From Symbiodinium natans (taxonomy: Eukaryota; Sar; Dinophyceae; Suessiales; Symbiodiniaceae), in assembly GCA_905221605.1 (NCBI GenBank), contig CAJNDS010002676.1, positions 80,001 through 95,000 on the forward strand: 15,000 nt of DNA, given 5' to 3'. A program made the translations under genes and the position numbers. The notes beneath the pieces are model-generated. The model saw only the letters and a program-made list of their open reading frames with translations. It was not told where the DNA came from and made no database searches. The first letter of the stretch is position 1; each line of letters begins with the position of its first letter. Below, piece after piece: positions 1-7,054 of the stretch.

Positions 1-34
1 ATAAGTACAGTTATAACTGGTTACTGAGTACCAT

Positions 35-150
35 GAACCTCCAAGTACCCCTTAAAATAGCCTCAATTGGGCTAGCTTAATTAACCCTAAATGGCCTTGA
101 TTGTTGGGGGAACCAAGGGGGGCGGGGGGGGGTCGTGCAGAGGGGGGTAG
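35..150 (-). mobile_element. Partial copy of a C/G-ended foldback element (family with 8946-9092)
   Basis: The stretch from CCCCTTAAAAT through GGCTAGCTTAATTAA, GGCCTTGATTGTTGGGGGAACC, the G-rich run and AGGGGGGTAGTAG matches, segment by segment, the reverse complement of 9055-8946. The other terminal repeat is replaced by unrelated sequence before about 35. Confidence 0.55.
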
Positions 151-285
151 TAGGGAAGCCCATGAGAGAACGTAGAACGGTACGGCGTAGGCTCCGTTTT
201 AGGAAAAACCCCGCAACTCCAAGACACGAATGGAAGCTCCTCTTGGGCGGACAAACATCTAAAGGATGTAGCGGATTCAAGATCA

Positions 286-321
286 CCCTAAACCCTAAAC
301 CCCAAACCCTAAACCCTAAAC
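286..321 (-). repeat. CCCTAAA array
   Basis: About five units of telomere-type repeat, just inside the intron that follows the exon at 351-400. Confidence 0.9.
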
Positions 322-350
322 AAGCGCAAAATTTCAGGGAAACCTCCGGC

Positions 351-400
351 CTCCCAGTCGGGGGGCAGCATCTCGCCCAACGGCTCCACCAGCTTCACCC
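351..400 (-). CDS. PGM3: PGM3-like exon 5, GVKLVEPLGEML
   Basis: GG plus 16 codons. With the last G of exon 4 it completes DNG-VKLVEPLGEML, then PPDWE, equivalent to human DNGVKLVDPLGEML...WEE. The acceptor is CCCAAG|GG and the donor is GC (GCCGGAGG from 350). The rest of the gene lies to the left of the window. Confidence 0.9.
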
Positions 401-3400
401 CTTGGGAGGCTTCATACGTAATTAACGGTTTAGGGTTTAGGGTTTAGGGTTTAGGGTTTAGGGTTTAGGGTTTAGGGAAGTTCAGGAACCATATGCACTT
501 TTTTTGGGGGGTGGTGGCTACCTTGGTAGGGGACCCTGGAACAAGACATGGGCAAAAGGTGACCTTTACCAGCAAGTGCACCCTAGAGCGGTGTTGTTGG
601 TCTGCGACTGATCGCGCGCGCACGAAGTGGCACGCGCGAAGCCCCACACCCCTGAAATGAGGGCTGAAATGAAGGTGTATAGGGTTCAGGGCTGGGGCTA
701 ACGGCTCAGGGCTCAGGGCTTCGGGCTTAGGGTTTAGGGCCCAGTATTGGTTTAGGGCTTCATGAGGGCAGGGCCATTGTCCTTCTCTGGGTTGTGTGAC
801 GCCGTGACCATGACCCCGACCTTGTCCAAGGATGCCGTGGGCTGGGCTTTGGGATTTGGGCTTTGGGTTTTGGGCTTTGGGCTTTGGGCTTTGGGTTTTG
901 GGCTTTGGGTTTTGGGTTTCGGGGTTTGGGTTTTGGGTTTTGGGCGTTTAGGGTTCTTAGGGTTCTTAGGGTTCTTAGGGTTCTTAGGGTTCTTGGGGTT
1001 CTTAGGGTTTAGGGTTGCTTGATAGGGTTTATAGGGTCTCCGCGGGTTGTTGGTTTGGAATCAACGCCGTCTGACAGCTCGGCGTAGGATCATGTTTGTT
1101 TAACCAACAACGAGTGTACATACGAAGCATGCGTAAAGACTGCAATGTCCTACCTAGTCCCTGAACCCTCGCACCTCTCTTGAGGATTAAGGACTCCACA
1201 ATGATGCCAGGCCTTTATAGGGGAAATTCAGGGATGCAGGGCATACCTGGGCTCTATTCTACCTACAGTTTAGTGGCAACTACCCCGTAATTAGCAAGTA
1301 TAGCCCATAACACTGTAAGTCAAGAGAGCCGGGCTCTTTTGGTTCAGGAGTTCGGGTGAGCAAATCCAGGGGGGTTGGAGGGACAATGTCCAAAACCTGG
1401 GTTTAGGGTTAGGGTTTAGGGCTGAAGGGCTTACAAAGACCACGGTACGGCCGCGAATGGCCTCAGCACTAACCTGAGCTTGTAAGGGCATACATCTTAC
1501 TTCACCAATAACCCTAAGAACTCTAACAACCCTAAGAGCCCTAAGAACCCTAAGAACCCTAAACCCAAAACCCAAGGCATTTAAAAACAAAAGCACTAAA
1601 CTTCGCTGTTCCTACTAAATAGGGAAGCCCAAGAAAGTGCAAGAGTTCAAGCGTTGGCTACGTAAGGTATAGCACGTGCATTCAGGGTTTAGGGTTTAGG
1701 GTTTAGGGCTTAGGGTTTAGGGTTTAGGGTTACATCATGCTTACAGGGGCCATGCTTATAGGGGCCTATCACGCTTACAGAGGTCGAAGAGTTAAGCGCA
1801 AGCATCGTAGTTCATAGTTCCATGTTGCTCCCGCAAAGCCCCAACGCACACCGTTGACGCTTGAGACCGACGTTAAGGCGACTCTTGTATTGTTTGGGGG
1901 CGGTGAGTGGGGGGGTTGGAGTTTAGGGGTTTCGAGTTTAGAGTTTACCGAAAGGGTCCATGTACCTAGAAAGGGAGCACTTGGGCCTTAAAGTATCTCC
2001 TTTTGGGCCCAAGTATATGATCATGAGGTACATGGGCCCTTAGGGTTAGAGCAGGGGAAACTTCCTCAGGGGGGTGTGCTTGGAGGGGTAGACTCACAAG
2101 CTGAAGCTGGGAGTTCGGCTTTCTTGCCCAGCGCCTGGTCACGCGGGCGGGGTTCTGAGGGAGCCCCGAAGCCGTTCACTAAGCCCCTAAGAACTACTCC
2201 GAAAGACTAAACCCCTACACCATAAGCGTTAAGGGTTAAGAGTCAGGGTTTAGGGCTTAGGGTTTAGCACTAAACCTCGGAAAGACTCCCCACACTCAGC
2301 TGCACCTCGACACCTAAAAACGAAATCCCCTTCTAGCCCCTTCTCCCCCTCCGCCCACCCCACCCCACCCCTAAACCCTAAACCCTAAACCTAAACCCTA
2401 AACCCTAAACCCTAAACCCTAAACCCTAAACCCGAAACCCTAAACCCTAAACCCTAAACCCTAAACCCTAAACCCTAAACCCTAAACCCTAAACCCTAAA
2501 CCCTAAACCTTGGGGTTTTTGGATTCTGAGGTGGGTTTTAGGAAGCTTCGGGTTTGGGGCTTAAACCCTACTTGCAAAGCCTACAAAGACTAAACCTCAA
2601 CCCTACTTAACTGCTCCCACAACTACACCCCGTCAGACGTGCAATTTTCATGTGCCATTCGTAAAAAAAGCCCAACGACATAACCCGAAGTGCCCCAAAC
2701 ATGTAAGCCGTAAATGCCTAGGCTCCACGCCCTCATAGGCAACCCTAAACACTCAACCTTCAACCCTAAACCCGAAACTCGAAACCCTAAACCCTAAACC
2801 CAAACCCTAAACCCTAAACCCCTAAACCCGCATTCGTAAATTCCCAAAATGACCAAGAAAACGACTTCTCCCCCGGCTGGCGAATCAAGGGGCCTTGGAA
2901 CGGAGCGCGGCCAGGAGCCCGGTGCGGTACATGACCTGGGGTTTAGGGTTTAGGGTTTAGGATTTCGGGTTTAGGCTTTAGGGTTAAGGGTTAAGGGTTA
3001 AGGGTGTAATTCGGGTTCAGGGTTTAGGGCTTTGGGTGCTGAAAGAGCTGTTTCTGTGGGCTTCTAGGGGGCTTTGTTGGGCGTTGGGAGTTGGGTTTTG
3101 TAGGCTTTTTTTGTCGGTTTATGGATTTTGGTGTTCGGGTTGCCTCAGGACCGGGCGATTAAACACCCCAAGCCCCAAGCCCTAAGCCCTAAAGCCTAAA
3201 CCCTAAACCGTAAGTGGTCTTAGAGGATGCGTGGATAGTTGTTGGAGTGTTCTCATGTGGAGTCTCTGGAGTGTTCGGGACTGCCGTCCACGGAACCTTC
3301 AGACTTCACACTTCGGGTTTAGGGTTTAGAGTGCAGCAGCTCCCCAAACCCACACGCCCTAAGCCCTGTACCCTTGACTCCCCTGGTGTCTGGGTGACGA

Positions 3401-4374
3401 GTCCAGAGGCAGATTTTGATGGTAAAAGTGGTGCTAGACACCGGCTGAGGCTGTCCACAAGTCCCAGCAAACCCTGAACTCTAAACCCTAAACCCTAAAC
3501 CCTACAACCTAAACCCTAAACCCTAAACCCTAAGCCCTTTGAGTCCCCATGACCTGGAGTCCACCAAGCAGCATTGTCGAGCACATCGGAGTTGGTTCTG
3601 AAGCCAGCTGTTCCGTACCTGCGCTGCACTTTGTTCGGGTTAAGGGTTTGGGTTTAGGGTTTAGGGTTTAGGGTTTAGGGTTTAGGGTTTAGGGTTTAGG
3701 GCTTAGGGTGAAGGGTTTAGGGTTTAGGGTTGATGGAGTTGTCTCTGAGAGCAGGTACAGGGTTCCTGAATATGGTCCCATACCGTCTTTCAAGAGTTCT
3801 GAAGTATGGGCCCTTGGGTTTATAGGATATATAAGGGGTATATAAGGAGGTAAACTACCCTAAGGTCCGCAGAACTTCTTCACCAGGATGGCACTCAAAG
3901 CCGTCTGAAAATGGTTCTAAAGCTAAAGATTAAAGATGCACCCCTTGAGAGGCTCCCTTGATGTAGTCTTCATATGGCCCTTGTATTCCTCGAGAGGATC
4001 TTGAACAAGAATCCCCACCTCTAAGCCCCCCCCTAAAGCCCCTCCAAATCCCCTAAACCCTAGCAACCCCCTAAACCCCCTCAACCCCCTAAACCCCAAC
4101 CCCGAAACCCAAACCCCCCAAACCCCCGACCCTAAACCTAAACCCCAAACCCTTAACCCAAAGCCTAACCCTAAACCCCAAACCCCAAACCCTAAACCCT
4201 AAACCCCAAACCCTAAACCCCAAACCCTAAACCCCAAACCCTAAACCCTAAATCCTAAATCCTAAACCCTAAACCCCAAACCCTAAACCCTAAACCCCAA
4301 ATCCTAAACCCTAAACCCCGACCGGGCCCGATCTGCGGGGCGTCGGCGGGGCGGGAGTAGCAAGTCTTCGCCAT
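351..4374 (-). CDS. PGM3: Phosphoacetylglucosamine mutase, N-terminal part, five exons (3'-truncated by window)
   Basis: This enzyme interconverts N-acetylglucosamine-6-phosphate and -1-phosphate in the cytosol, the step before UDP-GlcNAc pyrophosphorylase. Coding order is 4374-4328, 3618-3573, 2935-2894, 841-775, 400-351. The pieces total 252 nt and join into 84 open codons. Family landmarks seen are YGTAGFR (residues 17-23), VMYRTGLLAALRSK (32-45), VGVMVTASHNP with the phospho-acceptor serine at residue 60, DNGVK, and LVEPLGEMLPPDWE. Spacing and order match human PGM3 and yeast Pcm1 as I know them, and TASHNP followed by DNGVK separates this family from other hexose-phosphate mutases. The metal-binding DGDAD loop and C-terminal domain lie beyond position 1. 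Introns are about 709, 637, 2052 and 374 nt, start with GC, and carry telomere-like repeats. No stop or shift is seen in the joined frame. An N-terminal extension from upstream exons is possible. Confidence 0.88.
427..477 (+). repeat. TTTAGGG array, about 7 units
   Basis: Perfect units, just upstream (in gene sense) of the acceptor of exon 351-400. The stretch 478-680 between here and the next array is unique, without a recognisable gene. Confidence 0.95.
680..760 (+). repeat. Degenerate GGGCTTA/GGGCTCA repeats
   Basis: Decayed telomere-like units. This is the one exon flank whose orientation breaks the pattern seen at the other mutase exons. Confidence 0.6.
775..841 (-). CDS. PGM3: PGM3-like exon 4, active-site TASHNP
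   Basis: Twenty-two codons plus one base, containing KVGVMVTASHNPEKDN. The serine of TASHNP (residue 60 of the joined frame) is the phospho-serine position of alpha-D-phosphohexomutases. The acceptor AG at 843-842 ends a CCCAAAGC-type array; a second AG|G at GACAAG|GTC would give a shorter exon lacking the 7-residue linker. The donor is GC (GCCCTG from 774). The + strand reading of the same bases looks protein-like but has no family match. Confidence 0.92.
842..1030 (+). repeat. GGGCTTT/GGGTTTT array followed by 9-bp GGGTTCTTA array
   Basis: Two differently homogenised blocks: 842-945 of GGGCTTT and GGGTTTT, then 948-1016 with six 9-bp GGGTTCTTA units. Confidence 0.85.
1046..1111 (+). repeat. 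Hairpin in mutase intron 3
   Basis: GTTGTTGGTT (1046-1055) pairs with AACCAACAAC (1102-1111), and CGCCG with CGGCG inside it. The rest of 1036-1397 shows no recognisable gene. Confidence 0.45.
1398..1575. repeat. Short TTTAGGG patch and inverted 9-bp TAAGAACCC array
   Basis: 1398-1421 is TTTAGGG. 1509-1575 is CCCTAAGAA units, the exact complement of the 9-bp variant at 948-1016. The unique stretch 1422-1505 has no accepted gene. Confidence 0.75.
1683..1947 (+). repeat. TTTAGGG array, 15-bp CATGCTTAYAGGGGC triplet, decayed units
   Basis: 1683-1731 holds seven units. 1737-1785 holds three diverged copies of CATGCTTACAGGGGC. 1915-1947 is decayed GTTTAG. The unique stretch 1786-1914 lies in mutase intron 3. 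Confidence 0.7.
1952..2041 (+). repeat. Foldback element, about 90 bp
   Basis: AAGGGTCCATGTACCT (1952-1967) pairs with AGGTACATGGGCCCTT (2026-2041), and ACTTGGGCC with GGCCCAAGT inside it. The two paired blocks are separated by 11 nt on each arm. The loop holds GTATCTCC, also seen at the ends of 12088-12197. Confidence 0.5.
2228..2508. repeat. Degenerate TTTAGGG patch, then about 20 units of CCCTAAA
   Basis: 2228-2275 is G-oriented. 2367-2508 is a nearly perfect C-oriented array with one 6-bp unit and one CCCGAAA unit. 2042-2227 between foldback and patch is GC-rich and unassigned. Confidence 0.9.
2741..2830 (-). repeat. CCCTAAA array (left flank of exon 2894-2935)
   Basis: Partly degenerate C-oriented units. 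2509-2740 before it is AT-leaning unique intron sequence with no feature I can name. Confidence 0.85.
2894..2935 (-). CDS. PGM3: PGM3-like exon 3, VMYRTGLLAALRSK
   Basis: Fourteen codons in phase 0/0, matching the human VMFRMGLLAVLRSK segment almost residue for residue. The acceptor CCCCAG|GTC is the last unit of the adjacent telomere-like array, so the repeat supplies the splice site. The donor is GC (GCCCCTTG from 2893). The + strand frames here are also open, but only the minus frame matches a known family and joins its neighbours. Confidence 0.88.
2938..3210. repeat. TTTAGGG/TTAAGGG array and CCCTAAA patch
   Basis: 2938-3036 is G-oriented with a TTAAGGG sub-block at 2981-3005. 3163-3210 is C-oriented. 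GT-rich single-copy sequence lies between. Confidence 0.85.
3469..3539 (-). repeat. CCCTAAA array (left flank of exon 3573-3618)
   Basis: About nine units. 3211-3468 before it holds unique sequence with short repeat patches at 3312-3330 and 3343-3374 and a 264-bp + frame I do not accept as a gene. Confidence 0.9.
3573..3618 (-). CDS. PGM3: PGM3-like exon 2, YGTAGFR motif
   Basis: G plus 15 codons: YGTAGFRTNSDVLDN. YGTAGFR is the N-terminal signature of phosphoacetylglucosamine mutases. The acceptor is CGCAG|G (AG at 3620-3619) and the donor is GC (GCTGCTTGG from 3572). On the + strand a CCCTAAA array lies to the left (3469-3539) and a TTTAGGG array to the right (3635-3731). Confidence 0.87.
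3635..3731 (+). repeat. TTTAGGG array (right flank of exon 3573-3618)
   Basis: About thirteen units. 3732-4017 is intron 1 sequence with a TATATAAGG direct pair at 3825-3848 and a short GGTCCCATAC/GTATGGGCCC inverted pair. Confidence 0.9.
4018..4320 (-). repeat. Long CCCTAAA/CCCCAAA array
   Basis: Starts as CCCCTAAAC units, then alternates CCCTAAA and CCCCAAA. It abuts the GC donor of mutase exon 1. Confidence 0.95.
4328..4374 (-). CDS. PGM3: PGM3-like exon 1 (start codon at 4374)
   Basis: ATG at 4374-4372 lies in a good context (GCTGCCATGG) and opens 15 codons, MAKTCYSRPADAPQI, then GG, which joins G|TAC of the next exon to give IGYGTAGFR. The donor is GC (GCCCGG, 4327 downwards). The frame stays open upstream to an AG at 4403-4402, so the exon may extend to 4401 and the ATG may be internal. 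Another AG just upstream of the ATG (GGCAG) could take a trans-spliced leader if this is a dinoflagellate. The 16 residues before YGTAGFR are a few shorter than in human. This N-terminus is less conserved than the later exons, so the call rests on phase, donor and position. Confidence 0.65.
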
Positions 4375-4403
4375 GGCAGCCGCCTCTGCCGGTCCGCAGG
4401 GCT

Positions 4404-4821
4404 TGGTTTAGGGTTTAGGGTTTAGGGTTTAGGGTTTGGGGTTTAGGGTTTAGGGTTTAGGGTTTGGGGTTTGGGGTTTGGGGTTTGGGGTTTGGGGTTT
4501 GGGGTTTGGGGTTTGGGGTTGGGGGTTTAGGGTTTGGGGTTTGGGGTGTAGGGTTTGGGGTTGGGGGTTTGGGGTTTGGGGTTTGGGGTGTAGGGTTTAG
4601 CTTACATAAGGTTTAACAGGCAAGGTTGTTGTTGCCCAAAATCCCCAAAGCATAAACCCGAATCCCAGAGATGTGAGCTGTAGGGGCTTCATTGCGTCGC
4701 TCAAGGGTGGTTAGGGTTTAGGGTTTGGGGTTTAGGGTTTAGGGTATAGGGTACAGGGTTTAGGGTTGAGGGTTGAGGGTTGAGGGTTTAGGGTGTAGGG
4801 TTTAGGGTTTAGGGTTTAGGG
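4404..4821 (+). repeat. TTTAGGG and TTTGGGG arrays
   Basis: 4404-4598 contains runs of eight or more perfect TTTGGGG units. 4709-4821 mixes TTTAGGG and TTGAGGG. 4599-4708 between them is unique and unassigned. Confidence 0.95.
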
Positions 4822-4932
4822 AGATTGCAAGGCCAGCAAAACCGTGCCCGGCTCCTCGGCAGGCTGCCCGGTCATCGCCTGAGACTTCGGTGGGACATGG
4901 GGGCTGGGTGAGAAGGGGTCTGCCAGGATCTC

Positions 4933-5002
4933 AACCCTAAAACCTAAACCGTAACCCTAAAGCGTAAACCCTAAACCCTAACCCCTAAGCCCTAAACCTT
5001 AC
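4933..5002 (-). repeat. Degenerate CCCTAAA array
   Basis: Includes GTAACCC and AGCGTAAACC variants. 4822-4932 before it is GC-rich and open in several frames on both strands, none recognised. Confidence 0.8.
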
Positions 5003-5104
5003 GCCGCAGCTCTTGTCGGGTGCTAGAGTGTTAGGGCCGAGGGTTGGAGGAGTATTTTCGGTGTTTGTCCGGGGGCTTCTTTGATCTTTTTGCGGACTGC
5101 CGGC
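5003..5104 (-). CDS. Candidate exon upstream of PGM3-like gene (low confidence)
   Basis: A 102-nt stretch between AACCAG|G and a consensus donor GTAAGG, open for 34 codons in phase 0/0, filling a spacer with CCCTAAA to the left and TTTAGGG to the right. The peptide is hydrophilic and rich in S, T, P and N, with no family recognised. It could be an N-terminal extension of the mutase, which is in compatible phase if its exon 1 starts at 4401, or part of an upstream gene. A second minus frame reads PAVRKKIKEAPGQTPKILLQ and stops at 5023. The + strand frames from the left acceptor hit stops. Confidence 0.3.
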
Positions 5105-5109
5105 CTGGT

Positions 5110-5448
5110 TGGGGTTCAGGGCTGGGGTTTAGGGTTTAGGGTTTAGGGTTTAGGGTTTAGGGTTTAGGGTTTAGGGTTTAGGGTTTAGGGTTTAGGGTTT
5201 AGGGTTTAGGGCTTAGGGCTTAGGGTTTAGGGCTTAGGGTTCAGCATTCCATCTTCCAGCTTCCACCAGTCAAGCAGCACTTTAAGCAACAGGAAAAGAC
5301 CCACCCGCCGAAAGAGTCCCGTGACATTGAGAAAAACTAAAAGGTCACTCCCTGGGGATGGCTTTAGGGGCTTCTAGGGTTGGGAAGTTTCTGGGGTTTA
5401 GGGTTTAGGGTTTAGGGTTTAGAGTTTAGAGTTTAGGGTTTAGGGGGC
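5110..5448 (+). repeat. TTTAGGG arrays
   Basis: 5110-5244 holds about sixteen units ending in GGGCTTA. 5391-5448 holds seven with AGAGTTT variants. 5245-5390 is unique with no recognised gene. Confidence 0.9.
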
Positions 5449-5568
5449 TAGTGGGAGACGAGTGTCGCCACCACTTGCGACGCCCCCCATGGCGTGGGAG
5501 ATTGCCGGCGGATGTCGGGCCCCCTAAGCCCGAAATCCCGAAATGCAGATCTCTCCCGTGAGGGAACA

Positions 5569-5773
5569 CTTTAGGGTTTAGGGTTGAGGGCTTGCGGTCC
5601 CCCTGACTGTGGGGTATCGGGGATGGGGGCTGCTTTTGACCTGGGAGAAACGGAGCTGCTGGGCTCTGTCCCCTAAACCTCGAGGGCTTCCCGTGTGCCC
5701 AGAGCCTGACGCCTTGCGCCCTTGTTGTTGGGGTTGCCTGATTTTCGGCTTTAAGGGTTTAGGGTTTAGGGTA
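5569..5773 (+). repeat. Short TTTAGGG patches in unassigned sequence
   Basis: Patches at 5569-5592 and 5752-5773. The GC-rich stretch 5593-5751 is open on both strands without a recognisable product, and so is 5449-5568. Confidence 0.6.
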
Positions 5774-5863
5774 AGCCTCGAGGTCTTTGGTTTAAGGCTT
5801 GCTTGTCGATGCTCAAGGAGCCAATGGCTGCAGCACATCCACGGATGCAGCAAGTGGTGGTGA

Positions 5864-5993
5864 GTGGAGAAAGAAAGAGAAACAGAGAGAGAGAGAGAGG
5901 CAGAGATGAGAGAGAAAGAGAGCGATGACAAGTCAGAGTGAAAGTGGTAGGTGAGAAAGCGAGAGTGAGAGAGAGGGAGAGAGCGAGAGATGT
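5864..5993 (+). repeat. GA-rich microsatellite
   Basis: Imperfect (GA)n and (GAGA/GAAA)n over about 130 bp. The long minus frame across it is low-complexity serine/leucine and not a gene. Confidence 0.9.
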
Positions 5994-6009
5994 GTAAGTT
6001 GGGCTAATC

Positions 6010-6195
6010 TTTAGGGCTTAGGGGTTTAGGGGTTTAGGGCTTTAGGGTTTAGGTTTTATAAAATTTAGCGTTAAAATAAAGCCTAAACCCTAAACCCTGA
6101 CCCAACTACGACTTCTCATAGTTGCCTGCTTTGACCGGCGGCCTCCAGAACGTGCGTTTGGGGTTTAGGGTTTGGGGTTTAGGGCTCAGGGCTTG
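6010..6195. repeat. G-, C- and G-oriented short arrays
   Basis: 6010-6056 is G-oriented, 6081-6103 C-oriented and 6156-6195 G-oriented. The 6104-6155 spacer has a CAACTA...TAGTTG hairpin and may be an exon (minus: PPVKAGNYEK), unconfirmed. Confidence 0.7.
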
Positions 6196-6302
6196 AGGAT
6201 AATCATCCCCTGAACACGAGGAACTTGTGGAATAAACTTGTGCTGGGTGCTCGGGTACTGGCGGCACATGCCCATGATGTGAGTCTCAAGGCATCAAATC
6301 AA

Positions 6303-6403
6303 GCCCAAACCCTAAACCCTAAACCCTAAACCCTAAACCCTAAACCCTAAACCCTAAACCCTAAACCCTAAACCCTAAACCCTAAACCCTAAACCCTAAA
6401 CCC
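6303..6403 (-). repeat. Perfect CCCTAAA array, about 14 units
   Basis: One of the most homogeneous arrays. 6196-6302 before it and 6404-6599 after it are unique sequence open on both strands, not assigned. Confidence 0.95.
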
Positions 6404-6596
6404 TTCAAGGTTTAGGGCTGTGTGCTCCAATGGCTTTGGATGTGGCGATGCACGAGAAAGGACGGGCTGGTTCGTAGCAGGGAATGAGGGAATGAGGTCC
6501 CTACATGTAATCCCTGAAAGGGTATATGTTAACCCTCAACCCCTAGACCCTAAACCCTATATTCTAGGGCCCTACTTCCCTCCTTCCCTACTAAGA

Positions 6597-6599
<3 letters not shown>

Positions 6600-6630
<31 letters not shown>

Positions 6631-6760
6631 TTAGGGTTTAGGGTTTAGGGTTAGGGTTTTAGGGTTTAGGGTTTAGGGGTTTAGGGTTTAGGTTTAGGGT
6701 TTAGGGTTTAGGGTTTAGGGTTTAGGGTTAGGGTTTGGGGGGGGGGGGGGGGGAGGGGGG
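6600..6760 (+). repeat. TTTAGGG array bracketed by poly-G
   Basis: G29 (6600-6628), then 108 bp of TTTAGGG with several indels, then G17-A-G6 (6737-6760). The + strand of the whole 160 bp is extremely G-rich. Confidence 0.95.
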
Positions 6761-6897
6761 CGACCATGTAGCCCTCAGCAGTATAGCAGACTTCCGGTCG
6801 GTGGTTTTGGTGAGCGCGGCGCGGTTTGAACGATGGATGCCCTACTTGGAGGTTCATGGGCACTTTGCTTAACTCCAAGAAACCCTGAACGCACTTT

Positions 6898-6947
6898 AAC
6901 CCCCTAAAACCCCAAAAACCCTAGACCCTAAACCCTAAACCCTAAAC
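6898..6947 (-). repeat. CCCTAAA patch
   Basis: Six to seven units, the first ones degenerate. 6761-6897 before it is unique and unassigned. Confidence 0.8.
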
Positions 6948-7054
6948 AGAGTTGTCTACTTCTAACCCACATAGAGGACTTAGGGGGCTTAGAAGTACAG
7001 CTTCCTTTGGGGATGGCCCCTTAAAACCATCTGAAAGACATTCATCATGACGAC

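Noticed and set aside
762-1022. 86-codon + strand ORF with GLWVLGFG repeats
   Set aside because: The repetitive half is translated telomere-like sequence, and the front overlaps the minus-strand TASHNP exon, which has a family match.
1291-1596. 101-codon minus ORF, including VSAEAIRGRTVVF
   Set aside because: It looks protein-like, with a GTAAGC donor, but lies within mutase intron 3, matches no family and runs into repeat codons.
1818-1902. + strand exon candidate ending LVLFGG before GTGAGT, kelch-like at first sight
   Set aside because: It lies inside mutase intron 3 on the other strand. One short motif is not enough, and no following kelch strand was found.
3214-3477. 87-codon + strand ORF
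   Set aside because: It spans two repeat patches, overlaps intron 2 of the mutase on the opposite strand and has no recognisable domain.
4822-4932. Exon AMTGQPAEEPGTVLL (minus) with AG|G and GC signals
   Set aside because: The spacer is of the G-unique-C type, unlike the known exons, and at least two + strand frames look equally good.
5578-5931. 117-codon minus ORF and 84-codon + ORF
   Set aside because: Much of the minus frame is GA-microsatellite and telomere-like sequence. Both strands are open, which points to composition rather than coding.
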